Shown here in pieces: positions 52,549-61,083 of a DNA stretch of 64,000 bases; position 1 is the stretch's first letter; every line of letters starts with the position of its first letter. The notes under the pieces were generated by a model, which worked only from the letters and a program-made list of their open reading frames with translations, was not told where the DNA came from and ran no database searches. The position numbers were made by a program, and so were the translations under genes. Source of the DNA: an uncultured Treponema sp. Lineage in GTDB: Bacteria > Spirochaetota > Spirochaetia > Treponematales > Treponemataceae. The DNA is taken from contig CALDID010000179.1 in NCBI GenBank assembly GCA_937901865.1, forward strand, positions 4,151 through 68,150, in the 5' to 3' direction.

Positions 52549-54663
52549 ATGGACGGACACGCAAAGCCATTGCTAAAATTCCTTAATGGAGCAGACAATC
52601 GGTTTATAATTCCTGTATATCAAAGGAATTATGATTGGTCTCAAAAACAGTGTAAGCAATTATTTGATGATTTGGTACAAGTTGCAAAAGACAATCGAAA
52701 ATCTCATTTTTTCGGTTCAATCGTTTCAACACTTGCAGCAGGAGGTAGTGGGTCAGATTTTCTTATAATTGATGGACAACAGCGTATTACAACTGTTTCA
52801 ATTTTATTTGTTGCTATTGTAAATCTTTTACACTGCAAAAAAATCCAAGACAAAGACAATAACCTTGAGCGCAAAATAAAATATACATATCTTATCGATG
52901 AATATAGTTCAGACGAAAGAAAACTTCGATTAAAGCCAATAAAAAAAGATTGCCTAGCTTTTGATAAAATTGTTGAAGGCGATGCTGATGAGTTTGTGAA
53001 AGATTCACACATAACACAAAACTATGAATATTTTTGTGAACGTATTCTTTCAATTTCAAATGAGATTTCTGTTGATGAGCTTTTTGCTTCAATAAAGAAA
53101 TTAGAAATCATTGATATTTTCGTTGAAAAAGACGAAGACCCTCAGCTCATTTTTGAGAGTTTGAATTCAACGGGACTTGATTTAACAGAGGCTGACAAAA
53201 TACGAAACTTTATTCTTATGGGTCTATCGTCTGATTTACAAAATGAATATTACGAAAAGTATTGGAACAAAATCGAAAATTACACCTGTTATAAGGTAAG
53301 CGATTTTATTCGACATTATCTTACATTCAAACAGAAAAAAATTCCAAACGTCAATGCAGTTTATTTTGAATTCAAGGAATACGTTCAGAAACAGCACCTT
53401 GCTCCGTGCAATTATGGCGACCTTCTTTCTGATATGCTTTTTTATGCAAAAATCTATGGACACATTTCCTCTGGTACGCAAAATGATTGGAATGTTTCTT
53501 GGAAGATAAAAAAGGCTCTGAACCGACTTAATCTTATTGATGTTTCTGTTTGTTATCCGTTTCTTCTTGCGCTTTTTAGTGCATTTGAAAAAAAAGAGCT
53601 TGACGAAATCGAGGTGGAGAAATCATTGTTATGCATAGAATCCTTTGTATTCAGAAGATTATTGTGTGGCTATCCAACAAATGCGCTTAACAAGATTTTC
53701 ACAACACTTGACTTTGACATAAAACGACTTAACAAAGTTAATTCTCCGTATTCGAGTGTCCTCATCTATGTGCTTGAAAGCAAAACAGGCTCGGCAGAAT
53801 TTCCGCCAGACCGCATTTTTGCAAAAGCTATACAAGAGCGACAAGTATACAAAATGCAAAAGAAAAACAAGCAATATCTTTTTGACCGCCTTGAGAACAA
53901 AGACACGATAGAACATGTCAATGTCATTGAGCTAATGGATAGTACAGACGAAACGAACAAGCTTACTATTGAACACATAATGCCTCAGACACTTTCTGTA
54001 GAATGGAAGCAAATGCTCGGCGAAAACTGGAAAGAGATTTTTGATACATGGATTCATACGCTCTCAAATCTTACGCTCACGGGATATAACTCAAAATATG
54101 GAAATGAGATTTTTTCTACAAAGAAGTCAATCAAACACGGTTTTGCAGATAGTGGATTGAATATCAATAAGCCTTTACTAAAATATGACAAATGGACAGA
54201 AGCTGAGTTAAAAGACAGATGTGAACTTCTTACAAAAGAAATGCTTTCGCTTTGGGATTATCCAAAAACAGATTTTGTGCCTCCACAAGATGCAGACAGT
54301 ATAATCTCTTTTGATGAAGCAGAAGATTTGACAGGACGTAAACTCGTGTCATTCTCGTATAATGGCGACGAAGAACAGAAAACAAGTCAATGGAGTACGA
54401 TGTATACATCTGTTGCACAAGCTCTTTTTAACGAAAATTATGCGCCAATGATTGCTCTTGCATCAAGCAAAAAAATTGCAGAAATTGATTTCAACAAAAA
54501 AGATAATCCTGCATGGGTTGAACTTGGGCAAGGAATTTTTTTATACAAAGCAAACAGCACGATTGCAAAACAACACGTTCTTGAAAAGATATTCGAGGCG
54601 TATGAAAAAGACAAATCTGAACTAATTTTCCATTTGAAGAATGAAAAATCTGAAACAGAATAA
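52549..54663 (+). CDS. DUF262/DUF1524 protein, GmrSD-like type IV restriction enzyme
   Basis: 704 residues in one chain. The N-terminal DUF262 (GmrS-like) part has IPVYQRNYDW (21-30) and LIIDGQQRITT (72-82), thought to bind or hydrolyse nucleotide. The C-terminal DUF1524 nuclease part has the HNH-like TIEHIMPQTLSVEWKQ with LSNLTLTGYNSKYGN. An extra C-terminal domain (about 600-704) follows. Relatives cut phage DNA bearing modified cytosines (for example glucosylated hydroxymethylcytosine). Strong ribosome site AAGGAGGTG. A+T-rich codon use unlike the neighbouring carB suggests acquisition. Confidence 0.85.
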   Translation: MDGHAKPLLKFLNGADNRFIIPVYQRNYDWSQKQCKQLFDDLVQVAKDNRKSHFFGSIVSTLAAGGSGSDFLIIDGQQRITTVSILFVAIVNLLHCKKIQDKDNNLERKIKYTYLIDEYSSDERKLRLKPIKKDCLAFDKIVEGDADEFVKDSHITQNYEYFCERILSISNEISVDELFASIKKLEIIDIFVEKDEDPQLIFESLNSTGLDLTEADKIRNFILMGLSSDLQNEYYEKYWNKIENYTCYKVSDFIRHYLTFKQKKIPNVNAVYFEFKEYVQKQHLAPCNYGDLLSDMLFYAKIYGHISSGTQNDWNVSWKIKKALNRLNLIDVSVCYPFLLALFSAFEKKELDEIEVEKSLLCIESFVFRRLLCGYPTNALNKIFTTLDFDIKRLNKVNSPYSSVLIYVLESKTGSAEFPPDRIFAKAIQERQVYKMQKKNKQYLFDRLENKDTIEHVNVIELMDSTDETNKLTIEHIMPQTLSVEWKQMLGENWKEIFDTWIHTLSNLTLTGYNSKYGNEIFSTKKSIKHGFADSGLNINKPLLKYDKWTEAELKDRCELLTKEMLSLWDYPKTDFVPPQDADSIISFDEAEDLTGRKLVSFSYNGDEEQKTSQWSTMYTSVAQALFNENYAPMIALASSKKIAEIDFNKKDNPAWVELGQGIFLYKANSTIAKQHVLEKIFEAYEKDKSELIFHLKNEKSETE

Positions 54664-54681
54664 ACTCCTAAGGGGGAAGAA

Positions 54682-56226
54682 ATGCCACTGAACAAAGACA
54701 TTCACAAAGTTATGGTTATTGGGTCGGGACCGATTATTATCGGACAGGCGGCGGAGTTCGACTATGCAGGTTCGCAGGCGTGCAAGGCACTCAAAGAGCA
54801 GGGACTTGATGTCGTGCTCGTCAACTCGAATCCTGCGACGTTGATGACCGACACCGCAATGGCTGACCACATTTACATCGAGCCGCTCATTCCCGAAACA
54901 ATCGAGCGCATCATCGAAAAGGAAAAACCCGATTCGATTTTGTCTTCGCTCGGCGGACAGACGGGATTGACGCTGTGTATGGAACTGGCAAAATCGGGAT
55001 TTTTGGAAAGCCACGGCGTAAAACTTTTGGGCGCAAAGCCTGAAACAATCGACAAAGCCGAAGACCGACAGATGTTCAAAGACACAATGGAAAAAATCGG
55101 CGAGCCGTGCATTCCGTCAAAAGTCGTTACGACATACGAAGACGCGCTCGCGTTCGTCAACAGCGAAATCGGCTATCCTGCGATTATCCGCCCTGCATTC
55201 ACGCTCGGCGGCACGGGCGGCGGTATTGCGAATAACGAAGCGGAGTTCAACGAAATCGCGCACAACGGGCTTCATCGCTCGCCAATTCACCAAATCCTCG
55301 TGGAAAAGTGCATTTCGGGCTGGAAAGAAATCGAGTTCGAGGTTATGCGAGACCATTCGGGCAACGTTTTGACCGTTTGTTCAATGGAAAACTTTGACCC
55401 TGTCGGCGTGCATACAGGCGATTCTATCGTTATTGCACCAGCCGTTACGCTTTCGGACAAAGAGTACCAAATGCTGCGCTCCGCGGCGTTGAACATCATC
55501 AGTTCGCTCGATATGGAGGGCGGCTGCAACTGTCAATTTGCGCTCAATCCGAACAGTTTTGAATACGCGGTTATCGAGGTCAATCCGCGCGTTTCCCGCT
55601 CGTCCGCTCTTGCGTCAAAGGCGACGGGCTACCCGATTGCGAAAGTTGCGACGCTCATCGCTATCGGCTACAATCTCGACGAAATCCCGAACTTTGTAAC
55701 CAAGAAGACGGCGGCGTGCTTTGAGCCTGTGCTTGATTATGTCGTCGTAAAATTCCCGAAGTTCCCGTTCGACAAGTTCGTGTATGCGGCACGAAAACTC
55801 GGTACGCAGATGAAGGCGACGGGCGAAGTTATGGCGATTGGGCACACGTTCGAGCAGGCGATTATGAAGGCGGCGCGTGGGGCGGAAGTCGGCGTGAGTT
55901 CGCTCAATCTGCCGATTTTCGAGGAAGAGAGCGACGAAGACATTAAGCGCAGGGTCGGAGAATGCACAGACCAGCGCATTTTCGCGATTTTCCAAGCATT
56001 GAAGCGCGGTGTGATGAGCGTAGAGGAAATCAATGCGGTTACGAAGATTGACCCGTGGTTCTTGAATCATCTCAAGAATCTTGCCGACACGGAAAAACGA
56101 TTTGCCGAGGTCAAGGCGGGAACTCACGAGCTGACGCAGGCGGAATACGTCGAAGCGAAAGAATACGGATACCCCGACAGCGTGATTGAAAAGATGACAG
56201 GTTTAAAGATAGAAAAGTCTGCATAA
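54682..56226 (+). CDS. carB: Carbamoyl phosphate synthase large subunit, N-terminal half only
   Basis: 514 residues, about half of a normal CarB (near 1070). The sequence matches the carboxyphosphate half: VMVIGSGPIIIGQAAEFDYA, LVNSNPATLMTDTAMADH, ATP-grasp blocks AIIRPAFTLGGTGGGIANN and FEYAVIEVNPRVSRSSALAS, then the start of the oligomerisation domain (INAVTKIDPWFLNHLKNL). It stops at EKMTGLKIEKSA, just before the usual VDTCAAEF region, and the carbamoyl phosphate half is absent downstream. Similar split enzymes occur in some archaea and Aquifex. GGGGGAAG ribosome site. No frame continuation after 56226. Confidence 0.88.
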   Translation: MPLNKDIHKVMVIGSGPIIIGQAAEFDYAGSQACKALKEQGLDVVLVNSNPATLMTDTAMADHIYIEPLIPETIERIIEKEKPDSILSSLGGQTGLTLCMELAKSGFLESHGVKLLGAKPETIDKAEDRQMFKDTMEKIGEPCIPSKVVTTYEDALAFVNSEIGYPAIIRPAFTLGGTGGGIANNEAEFNEIAHNGLHRSPIHQILVEKCISGWKEIEFEVMRDHSGNVLTVCSMENFDPVGVHTGDSIVIAPAVTLSDKEYQMLRSAALNIISSLDMEGGCNCQFALNPNSFEYAVIEVNPRVSRSSALASKATGYPIAKVATLIAIGYNLDEIPNFVTKKTAACFEPVLDYVVVKFPKFPFDKFVYAARKLGTQMKATGEVMAIGHTFEQAIMKAARGAEVGVSSLNLPIFEEESDEDIKRRVGECTDQRIFAIFQALKRGVMSVEEINAVTKIDPWFLNHLKNLADTEKRFAEVKAGTHELTQAEYVEAKEYGYPDSVIEKMTGLKIEKSA

Positions 56227-56326
56227 AAAGCTACACCTAAAATATTATCTGATACTACAAGTACACATTTCATGTAAAATATATGGAATGTGTACTTTCT
56301 TTAATGTACGCAAAAAAAATGTATGC

Positions 56327-56332
56327 TATAAT
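56327..56332 (+). promoter_or_regulatory. Extended -10 promoter of vapBC
   Basis: TGC followed by TATAAT (56327-56332); AAGGAGGT ribosome site then ATG at 56350. Confidence 0.55.
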
Positions 56333-56349
56333 CGGATAAGGAGGTCAGT

Positions 56350-56568
56350 ATGAGCTATGCAGTTTTAGAAAAAGAGCTAGAAACATTACCAGAGTATGCA
56401 GTAGAAGAGGTTGTTGATTTTATTCGCTTTATCAAACAGAAAATAGAAAGAAGCGCAACAAAAAAAGCTGAAGTAAAAAGCTCTATGTTCGGCGTGTGGA
56501 AAGACGAACCGTTTTATATGTCAAATGATTTTGATGAGCCGATAGAAGATTTTGCGGAGTACATGTGA
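56350..56568 (+). CDS. DUF2281-type antitoxin (VapB-like)
   Basis: 72 residues, acidic. The helix LEKELETLPEYAVEEVVDFI with RFIKQKIER is the DUF2281 core found in antitoxins paired with PIN toxins; the C-terminal FGVWKDEPFYMSNDFDEPIE is the usual toxin-binding tail. Its stop overlaps the toxin start by one base. Confidence 0.82.
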   Translation: MSYAVLEKELETLPEYAVEEVVDFIRFIKQKIERSATKKAEVKSSMFGVWKDEPFYMSNDFDEPIEDFAEYM

Positions 56569-56957
56569 TGAAATACCTTTTAGACACACACGCAATTCTT
56601 TGGTATCTTTTCGGTAGCCCAAAACTTTCGGACAAAGCACGAAAATTGATGGACAGCGAAGAATGTTTTTACAGTTATGTTTCGTTTTGGGAAATATCAA
56701 TTAAGCAAAGCAAAGGAAATCTCGATATTACACACTCAATTTTTGAGATTGACGAAATGTGCAAAAAAGCGAAATTCAAGAGTCTGCCTGTTACACTTTC
56801 AGATTTCTCTGCGGTGCGAAATCTGCCATTTCAAACGAATGTTCGCCACAATGACCCATTCGACCGTATGCTTATTTCGCAAGCGAAGACGAACTGTCTT
56901 ACCATTATTACCTGCGATGAAAAAATCCCATTGTACGAAATCCAAACAGTATGGTAA
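56568..56957 (+). CDS. PIN-domain toxin (VapC)
   Basis: 129 residues from the ATG at 56568 (a GTG at 56565 is also in frame). Acidic active-site residues: Asp6 (KYLLDTHAILWYL), Glu in FWEISIKQSKG, Asp residues in HNDPFDRMLISQA and ITCDEKI. VapC toxins cleave specific RNAs such as initiator tRNA. Canonical antitoxin-first order and one-base overlap, in contrast to the locus at 28625. Confidence 0.88.
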   Translation: MKYLLDTHAILWYLFGSPKLSDKARKLMDSEECFYSYVSFWEISIKQSKGNLDITHSIFEIDEMCKKAKFKSLPVTLSDFSAVRNLPFQTNVRHNDPFDRMLISQAKTNCLTIITCDEKIPLYEIQTVW

Positions 56958-56983
56958 ATTTGTTTTTATGATTTTCAGAAAAA

Positions 56984-57607
56984 TCAATACGAAATGCTTA
57001 TGCCGACGCGTGGTTGAAACAACAAACCTGCATAGTTCGCACTGTAATTTACACTAGCATCGATACCTTCAACTTCGTTTTCGTAACTTGCAGAACCGAT
57101 ATTGTAATACAGACTGCCCGCCGCGAATACGCCAAAATGAGAAGCTAAATGATACGTTGCCGAAATCGTCGGACCAACAACAAAATTGAAAAGTGCCAAC
57201 TCATCTGTAGTTTTGATACCGTCCACATCTTTTTTGTAGTAGCCGACATCAGTGTAATTAAAACCAAGGTCGCCCGTAAGAAATACCGTCAGTTTTTCGC
57301 TGTCCACAATTTTTCCGCCAAATCCTATGCCGCCCAAGAAACTAGCACCGCCAGAATCTTTAACCACAGATTGAGTTGCAACACCAGAGCCTCCTGCAAA
57401 CATTTTCCACGCCAATCCAAAATCCATCGTGTGAATAAAATCCACCTCACCGCAATAGCCTACCGCTGTAAAACTCCCCATACCATCTTCCGAGTTCCAC
57501 GCGCCCGACTGAAACGGCATCGTAAAGCCAAACTGCCATTCAGTTCCGCTCGCAAATGCCGCAAGCGAAACAAATACCGATAAAACACAAGAAAGTATCT
57601 TTTTCAT
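56984..57607 (-). CDS. Small outer-membrane beta-barrel-like protein
   Basis: 207 residues. Signal peptide MKKILSCVLSVFVSLAAFAS, then alternating hydrophobic strands rich in Gly and aromatic residues (FLGGIGFGGKI, LTVFLTGDLGFNYTDVGY, FGVFAAGSLYYNIG) and an aromatic C-terminal end (RVGISISY), all fitting an 8-strand barrel. Ribosome site AGGAGGTC. It is divergent from an XRE regulator, with likely operators in the shared gap. Function unknown. Confidence 0.75.
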   Translation of the reverse strand: MKKILSCVLSVFVSLAAFASGTEWQFGFTMPFQSGAWNSEDGMGSFTAVGYCGEVDFIHTMDFGLAWKMFAGGSGVATQSVVKDSGGASFLGGIGFGGKIVDSEKLTVFLTGDLGFNYTDVGYYKKDVDGIKTTDELALFNFVVGPTISATYHLASHFGVFAAGSLYYNIGSASYENEVEGIDASVNYSANYAGLLFQPRVGISISY

Positions 57608-57632
57608 AAAAGACCTCCTAAATGAAAAGGTA

Positions 57633-57704
57633 ATTAGACGCTTTATCTAAAATATATGTATGATTACAAGACAAACTGTCTAATACAACAAGAAAAATTA
57701 GACA
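57633..57704. promoter_or_regulatory. Likely operators of the XRE regulator
   Basis: Perfect inverted repeat TGTCTAAT (57677-57684) / ATTAGACA (57697-57704), 12-bp spacing. A third ATTAGAC half-site at 57633-57639 has a poorer partner TATCTAA (57643). The sites cover the gap between the outer-membrane gene and the XRE gene, so autoregulation and control of the neighbour are plausible. Confidence 0.5.
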
Positions 57705-57723
57705 AAAGTTTTTATTTTTCGGT

Positions 57724-58062
57724 ATGAGTTTTTGGAAGAACGTGATTAAAGAACTGGAATATCGAGGAATAAGCCGCAAAGAGCTTGCGTTTTCGCTGGG
57801 AATGAACAATATGACTATTCACAAAGCCATCGAGCGCGACAGTATGCCAGCTGCCGATACTGCGCTTCGCATTGCAAAAACGCTCGGCGTTTCATTGGAA
57901 TATCTGCTCGATATGCCTTCGGAAAGCGCAAGCGAAAACTGCGACAATGAAAAAGATATTGCGTTGTACAAAAAATATAGCACGGTGCTTGATAGGCTCG
58001 AAACGTTAAGCCAGCGAGAAATTTCAGCGGTGTCGCAACTCGTCGCAGCTCTTTCGCTCTGA
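57724..58062 (+). CDS. XRE-family (Cro/CI-like) transcriptional regulator
   Basis: 112 residues. Helix-turn-helix at about 8-60: ISRKELAFSLGMNNMTIHKA and MPAADTALRIAKTLGVSLEY, as in repressor-like regulators. A short helical C terminus (75-112) may mediate dimerisation. Head-to-head with an outer-membrane protein gene. No ribosome site; the ATG follows TTTTTCGGT. Confidence 0.88.
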   Translation: MSFWKNVIKELEYRGISRKELAFSLGMNNMTIHKAIERDSMPAADTALRIAKTLGVSLEYLLDMPSESASENCDNEKDIALYKKYSTVLDRLETLSQREISAVSQLVAALSL

Positions 58063-58183
58063 CTGCAGAATAAAAAACAACAGGCAACAGAGCATAAAAA
58101 CAAAAATGCTCGCGGTAAAAAAATATTTTTCGTCAACGAGTACCCACATCAATTTTTCTTGCCTTTGACACTCACGTATACAA

Positions 58184-58213
58184 AAAAAGAGGACTCGTTA
58201 CAGTCCTCTTTTG
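58184..58213. terminator. Bidirectional terminator
   Basis: AAAAGAGGACT-CGTTAC-AGTCCTCTTTT, with A-run on the left and T-run on the right. Lies between the converging XRE and beta-helix genes. Confidence 0.75.
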
Positions 58214-58230
58214 AAATCTTGGCTACAAAA

Positions 58231-59991
58231 CTATTTTTCGATTGCTTCAAACACCACAAAAACGCCGTCTTTGAGCGCGTTTGCTTCTGTTTTGTCCGAA
58301 ACAAAGCCCGTCAGCTCAACGTGCAATCCTGTAAGCTGCTTTAGCTCATCTTCGCTTAACGGCTTTTGCTTTTTATCGCCAAACGACATATCAAAATGCC
58401 CTTCCATTTTCGGAGGCTCGCCAGGTGCTTTCATTTCCTGAGATTCTTGACCTTTTTTATCTCCCTGTCCTTTCATCTCACCTTGTGGTGGCGGTGGAAG
58501 AACAGAAAGTTTATATTCTTTTCCGTCGTCTGTAACAAAGCCGATTGTTGTCATCGGTGCAGAACCGTATAGTTTTATCACGCCTGTTACTTTGCTCATT
58601 TCTTTTGGCATTGGAGGAGGATTTCCTCCCATATTCTCGCAGTGAAAATCTCCCTGCGTCTGCTGCGAAACAACTTGCACAGCCTTGCGTTCAATCGCAA
58701 TTCCGATAAGTTTTCCGCCGCCTGAAAGCTTGTAGCTTTTGCCTTTCAGAGCTTTGTTTGCAGCAGCGTTCTTGTTATAGTAAAGATTATAGCCGTTAGA
58801 AATGATGTTCTTAAACTTCTTGTCCGCATCGCTGATTGATTCAATATAGCTGTCAGCAGTAAGGCGAACTTGCGCATTCTTTGAAAGTGTAAGCGTAACT
58901 GCGCCTCCATTATCCGCATTTATCGCGCCTGTGAAAACAACACCGTCTGCAAAGTCTAAGTTTATCGTGCTGATTTCATCGCAAATAATATCGCCTGTAA
59001 GACTTTGCTTCTCTGCCTTAAAATCAAGGTTGCCACCATTCGCCCCTCTTACGCCCCAGCCTCTCTCGCTGTTATTTCCGCTTGAGCGAATCAAAACACC
59101 CGACGGGAAAGAAAGCGTTGATTGAGAAAGATTGATTTTTGCTCTTGTGTTTGTGATATAGAAAAATGCGCCATTAGAAGAACTTTTCAGCGTGGAGTTT
59201 TTCACATTCAAAACGCTTGTGCCGACTCCTGCATCGCCAGAAAAGCTTTGGTAAAGCATAATGCCGTTCGGTCCTGCGCCCTCAATGTTTGAAGTATCAA
59301 TCGAAATTGAGTTTTTGCCCTCAATGCACGCAATTTCAGAACCTGTTGCACGCCCCGTAAGATTTTTTACACTGATATTTCCCGTAGAATAGATGACAGG
59401 AGAGCCTTCGCCTGCGGTGGAAGCCGTTGCACCGTTCACCGAGATAGTTCCTTCTCCTCTATCGGTGGCAAACGCAGCACAATGCGCGCCCTTTGTATCA
59501 ATGAATACATCACTCGCATTCACCTCTCCGCCATACGTTGCATCAAGTCCGCGAGATGAGTTTTGCTTTGTAGAAATGCGCACATTTTTCGCATTTATCT
59601 TGCTGCCGTTCCCTGTGGCAAACACCGCATTTGCTCCGTCTGCGTCCGTCGTAATCGTAACGCCCGAAAGCGACACTGTGCTTTTAGAGCTAGACACAAC
59701 AGCGGCATTCAAGCCGTAAAAATTGCTTTGTCCATCATTAGAAGTGTTTCCCGTCTTTGACAATGTCGCATTTGAAACAGTAACTTTTGCACCATTCTTT
59801 GCGCTGATTACGCTTTTATCAGCTTCTTCTGCGCTTATTGCTTTTCCTGCAATCTCTTTCGATTCCCCGTCGGTTTCATCTTCCGCCACAATCACAGGCT
59901 CTGCTTCATTCGGCACGCTTCCAAAGCCCTGCGCCGAAAGAGGAGAGGCAACAAGTGCTAACGCCAATGCTGCAAATCCAATTCCATTCAT
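58231..59991 (-). CDS. Secreted beta-helix protein with proline-rich C terminus
   Basis: 586 residues from the ATG at 59991, chosen because GACGGAGGAA precedes it and a clean signal peptide follows (MNGIGFAALALALVASPLSA). Residues about 60-390 consist of short repeated turns rich in Asn, Ser, Gly and Thr (VTVSNATLSKTGNTSNDGQS, VSLSGVTITTDADGANAVFA), typical of a right-handed parallel beta-helix such as adhesins and autotransporter passengers. The C-terminal part is different: MGGNPPPMPKEM, PPPPQGEMKGQGDKKG and a small beta domain. No barrel is seen. Probably surface or extracellular; function unknown. Confidence 0.72.
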   Translation of the reverse strand: MNGIGFAALALALVASPLSAQGFGSVPNEAEPVIVAEDETDGESKEIAGKAISAEEADKSVISAKNGAKVTVSNATLSKTGNTSNDGQSNFYGLNAAVVSSSKSTVSLSGVTITTDADGANAVFATGNGSKINAKNVRISTKQNSSRGLDATYGGEVNASDVFIDTKGAHCAAFATDRGEGTISVNGATASTAGEGSPVIYSTGNISVKNLTGRATGSEIACIEGKNSISIDTSNIEGAGPNGIMLYQSFSGDAGVGTSVLNVKNSTLKSSSNGAFFYITNTRAKINLSQSTLSFPSGVLIRSSGNNSERGWGVRGANGGNLDFKAEKQSLTGDIICDEISTINLDFADGVVFTGAINADNGGAVTLTLSKNAQVRLTADSYIESISDADKKFKNIISNGYNLYYNKNAAANKALKGKSYKLSGGGKLIGIAIERKAVQVVSQQTQGDFHCENMGGNPPPMPKEMSKVTGVIKLYGSAPMTTIGFVTDDGKEYKLSVLPPPPQGEMKGQGDKKGQESQEMKAPGEPPKMEGHFDMSFGDKKQKPLSEDELKQLTGLHVELTGFVSDKTEANALKDGVFVVFEAIEK

Positions 59992-60150
59992 AAAATAATT
60001 CCTCCGTCTTATCGATTTACATAAACAAAACCAACAAAAACGCCTGTACGGTTTCAAAGCATATTGTTTTATTACAGCGTTTTCTAATACTTAAACGAAA
60101 TCATAAAAACGTAAAAATCTAAAAAATTCACCGCATTGTTTTATGTTATA

Positions 60151-60159
60151 TGCTATACT
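60151..60159 (+). promoter_or_regulatory. Extended -10 promoter of the HAD gene, near-leaderless
   Basis: TGC followed by TATACT (60154-60159). ATG at 60168, 8 nt after the -10 box; no ribosome site. Confidence 0.5.
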
Positions 60160-60167
60160 AGAGTATC

Positions 60168-60911
60168 ATGATTATAAAGCACTTAATTTTCGACCTCGAT
60201 AACACGCTCTATCCCGCCACAGCAAAACTTGACGACGGCATCACTGAAAGAATGATTGCCTTTGTCGCTTCTTGGCTTAAAACAGACATACAAACAGCCA
60301 CTATCTTGAGAGCAGAAGGTGTGCCACGCTACGGAACAACTCTTGAATGGCTTATGAGGGAAGCAGGGCTCAAAGACATAGAATTATATTTCCGCGCTGT
60401 ACACCCAGCAGGAGAAGAGGCAGAACTTGAAGCAAATCCAGAAGAAAGAGAACTGCTTTCCTCTCTTTTGCAAAGCAATCTCACGCTATCTGTTCTCACC
60501 AATGCCCCCACAGAACACGCTGTGCGTATTCTCAAAAAACTTGACATCTTCGATTTGTTTTCTAATATAACCGATATTCGCACATGCTCTCTTCGCGGAA
60601 AACCATACAAAAGTGCTTATGAAACAGCTTTGAACGCAATCGGCGGCAGCATAAGCGACACGCTCTTTTTCGATGACCACATCAAATACACCGACGCATT
60701 TGCAGCATTAGGCGGCACAGCTGTACTCGTGGGAAAAAACTCTTTGCCAGTAGACGCTATTCACGCATCAAGCAGTGAAGAAAAAAGTGCAGACGCAAAA
60801 CGCTGGGAAAATGAGGCAATTTACAGCGAAACAAAGATTGCAGGAAGAATTTTTCACATTTCTTCGATTTTTGATGTCAAAAACCTATTGCAACAAATTA
60901 CACTTTTGTAG
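60168..60911 (+). CDS. HAD-family hydrolase, pyrimidine 5'-nucleotidase type
   Basis: 247 residues. HAD motif I IFDLDNTLYPATAKLDD (nucleophile Asp), motif II LSVLTNAPTEH, motif III Lys in RGKPYKSAYE and motif IV TLFFDDHIKYTDAF. The NTLYP wording matches the SDT1/PynA-like subgroup that dephosphorylates UMP/CMP; other small phosphates are possible. A C-terminal tail of about 40 residues is unusual. The tRNA promoter lies in its last codons. Confidence 0.85.
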   Translation: MIIKHLIFDLDNTLYPATAKLDDGITERMIAFVASWLKTDIQTATILRAEGVPRYGTTLEWLMREAGLKDIELYFRAVHPAGEEAELEANPEERELLSSLLQSNLTLSVLTNAPTEHAVRILKKLDIFDLFSNITDIRTCSLRGKPYKSAYETALNAIGGSISDTLFFDDHIKYTDAFAALGGTAVLVGKNSLPVDAIHASSSEEKSADAKRWENEAIYSETKIAGRIFHISSIFDVKNLLQQITLL

Positions 60912-60917
60912 TATACT
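60888..60917 (+). promoter_or_regulatory. Promoter of tRNA-Ala
   Basis: TTGCAA (60888-60893), 18 bp, TATACT (60912-60917), 12 nt before the mature 5' end. Overlaps the end of the HAD gene. Confidence 0.6.
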
Positions 60918-60929
60918 CTAACTATCAAC

Positions 60930-61002
60930 GGGGATATAGCTCATCTGGTAGAGCGACAGGTTCGCAATCTGTAGGTGGTCGGTTCGAGTCCGATTATCTC
61001 CA
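60930..61002 (+). tRNA. tRNA-Ala (anticodon CGC)
   Basis: 73 nt. Acceptor stem GGGGATA / TATCTCC with the alanine identity pair G3-U70, D-arm GCTC/GAGC, anticodon stem ACAGG/TCTGT with loop TTCGCAA (anticodon CGC), T-arm GTCGG-TTCGAGT-CCGAT, discriminator A. CCA is not encoded. Confidence 0.95.
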
Positions 61003-61008
61003 ACTTGA

Positions 61009-61041
61009 ATAGCAGGTACAAAAGGTATCTGCTATTTTTTT
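61009..61041 (+). terminator. Terminator of tRNA-Ala
   Basis: ATAGCAG and CTGCTAT arms (with inner TAC/GTA) followed by seven T. Confidence 0.85.
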
Positions 61042-61048
61042 GCTTTTT

Positions 61049-61077
61049 TTGACAAAACACAGAATCTTTGATATGCT
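61049..61077 (+). promoter_or_regulatory. Promoter of the ABC ATPase gene, leaderless
   Basis: Consensus TTGACA (61049-61054), 17-bp spacer, TATGCT (61072-61077). The ATG is at 61084, only 6 nt after the -10 box, so transcription should begin at or next to the A of the start codon. No ribosome site. Confidence 0.65.
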
Positions 61078-61083
61078 TTTCGT

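Noticed and set aside
57819..58136. 105-codon minus-strand frame with a signal-peptide-like start
   Set aside because: It is antisense to the XRE regulator; the hydrophobic start has no ribosome site and the rest has no domain.
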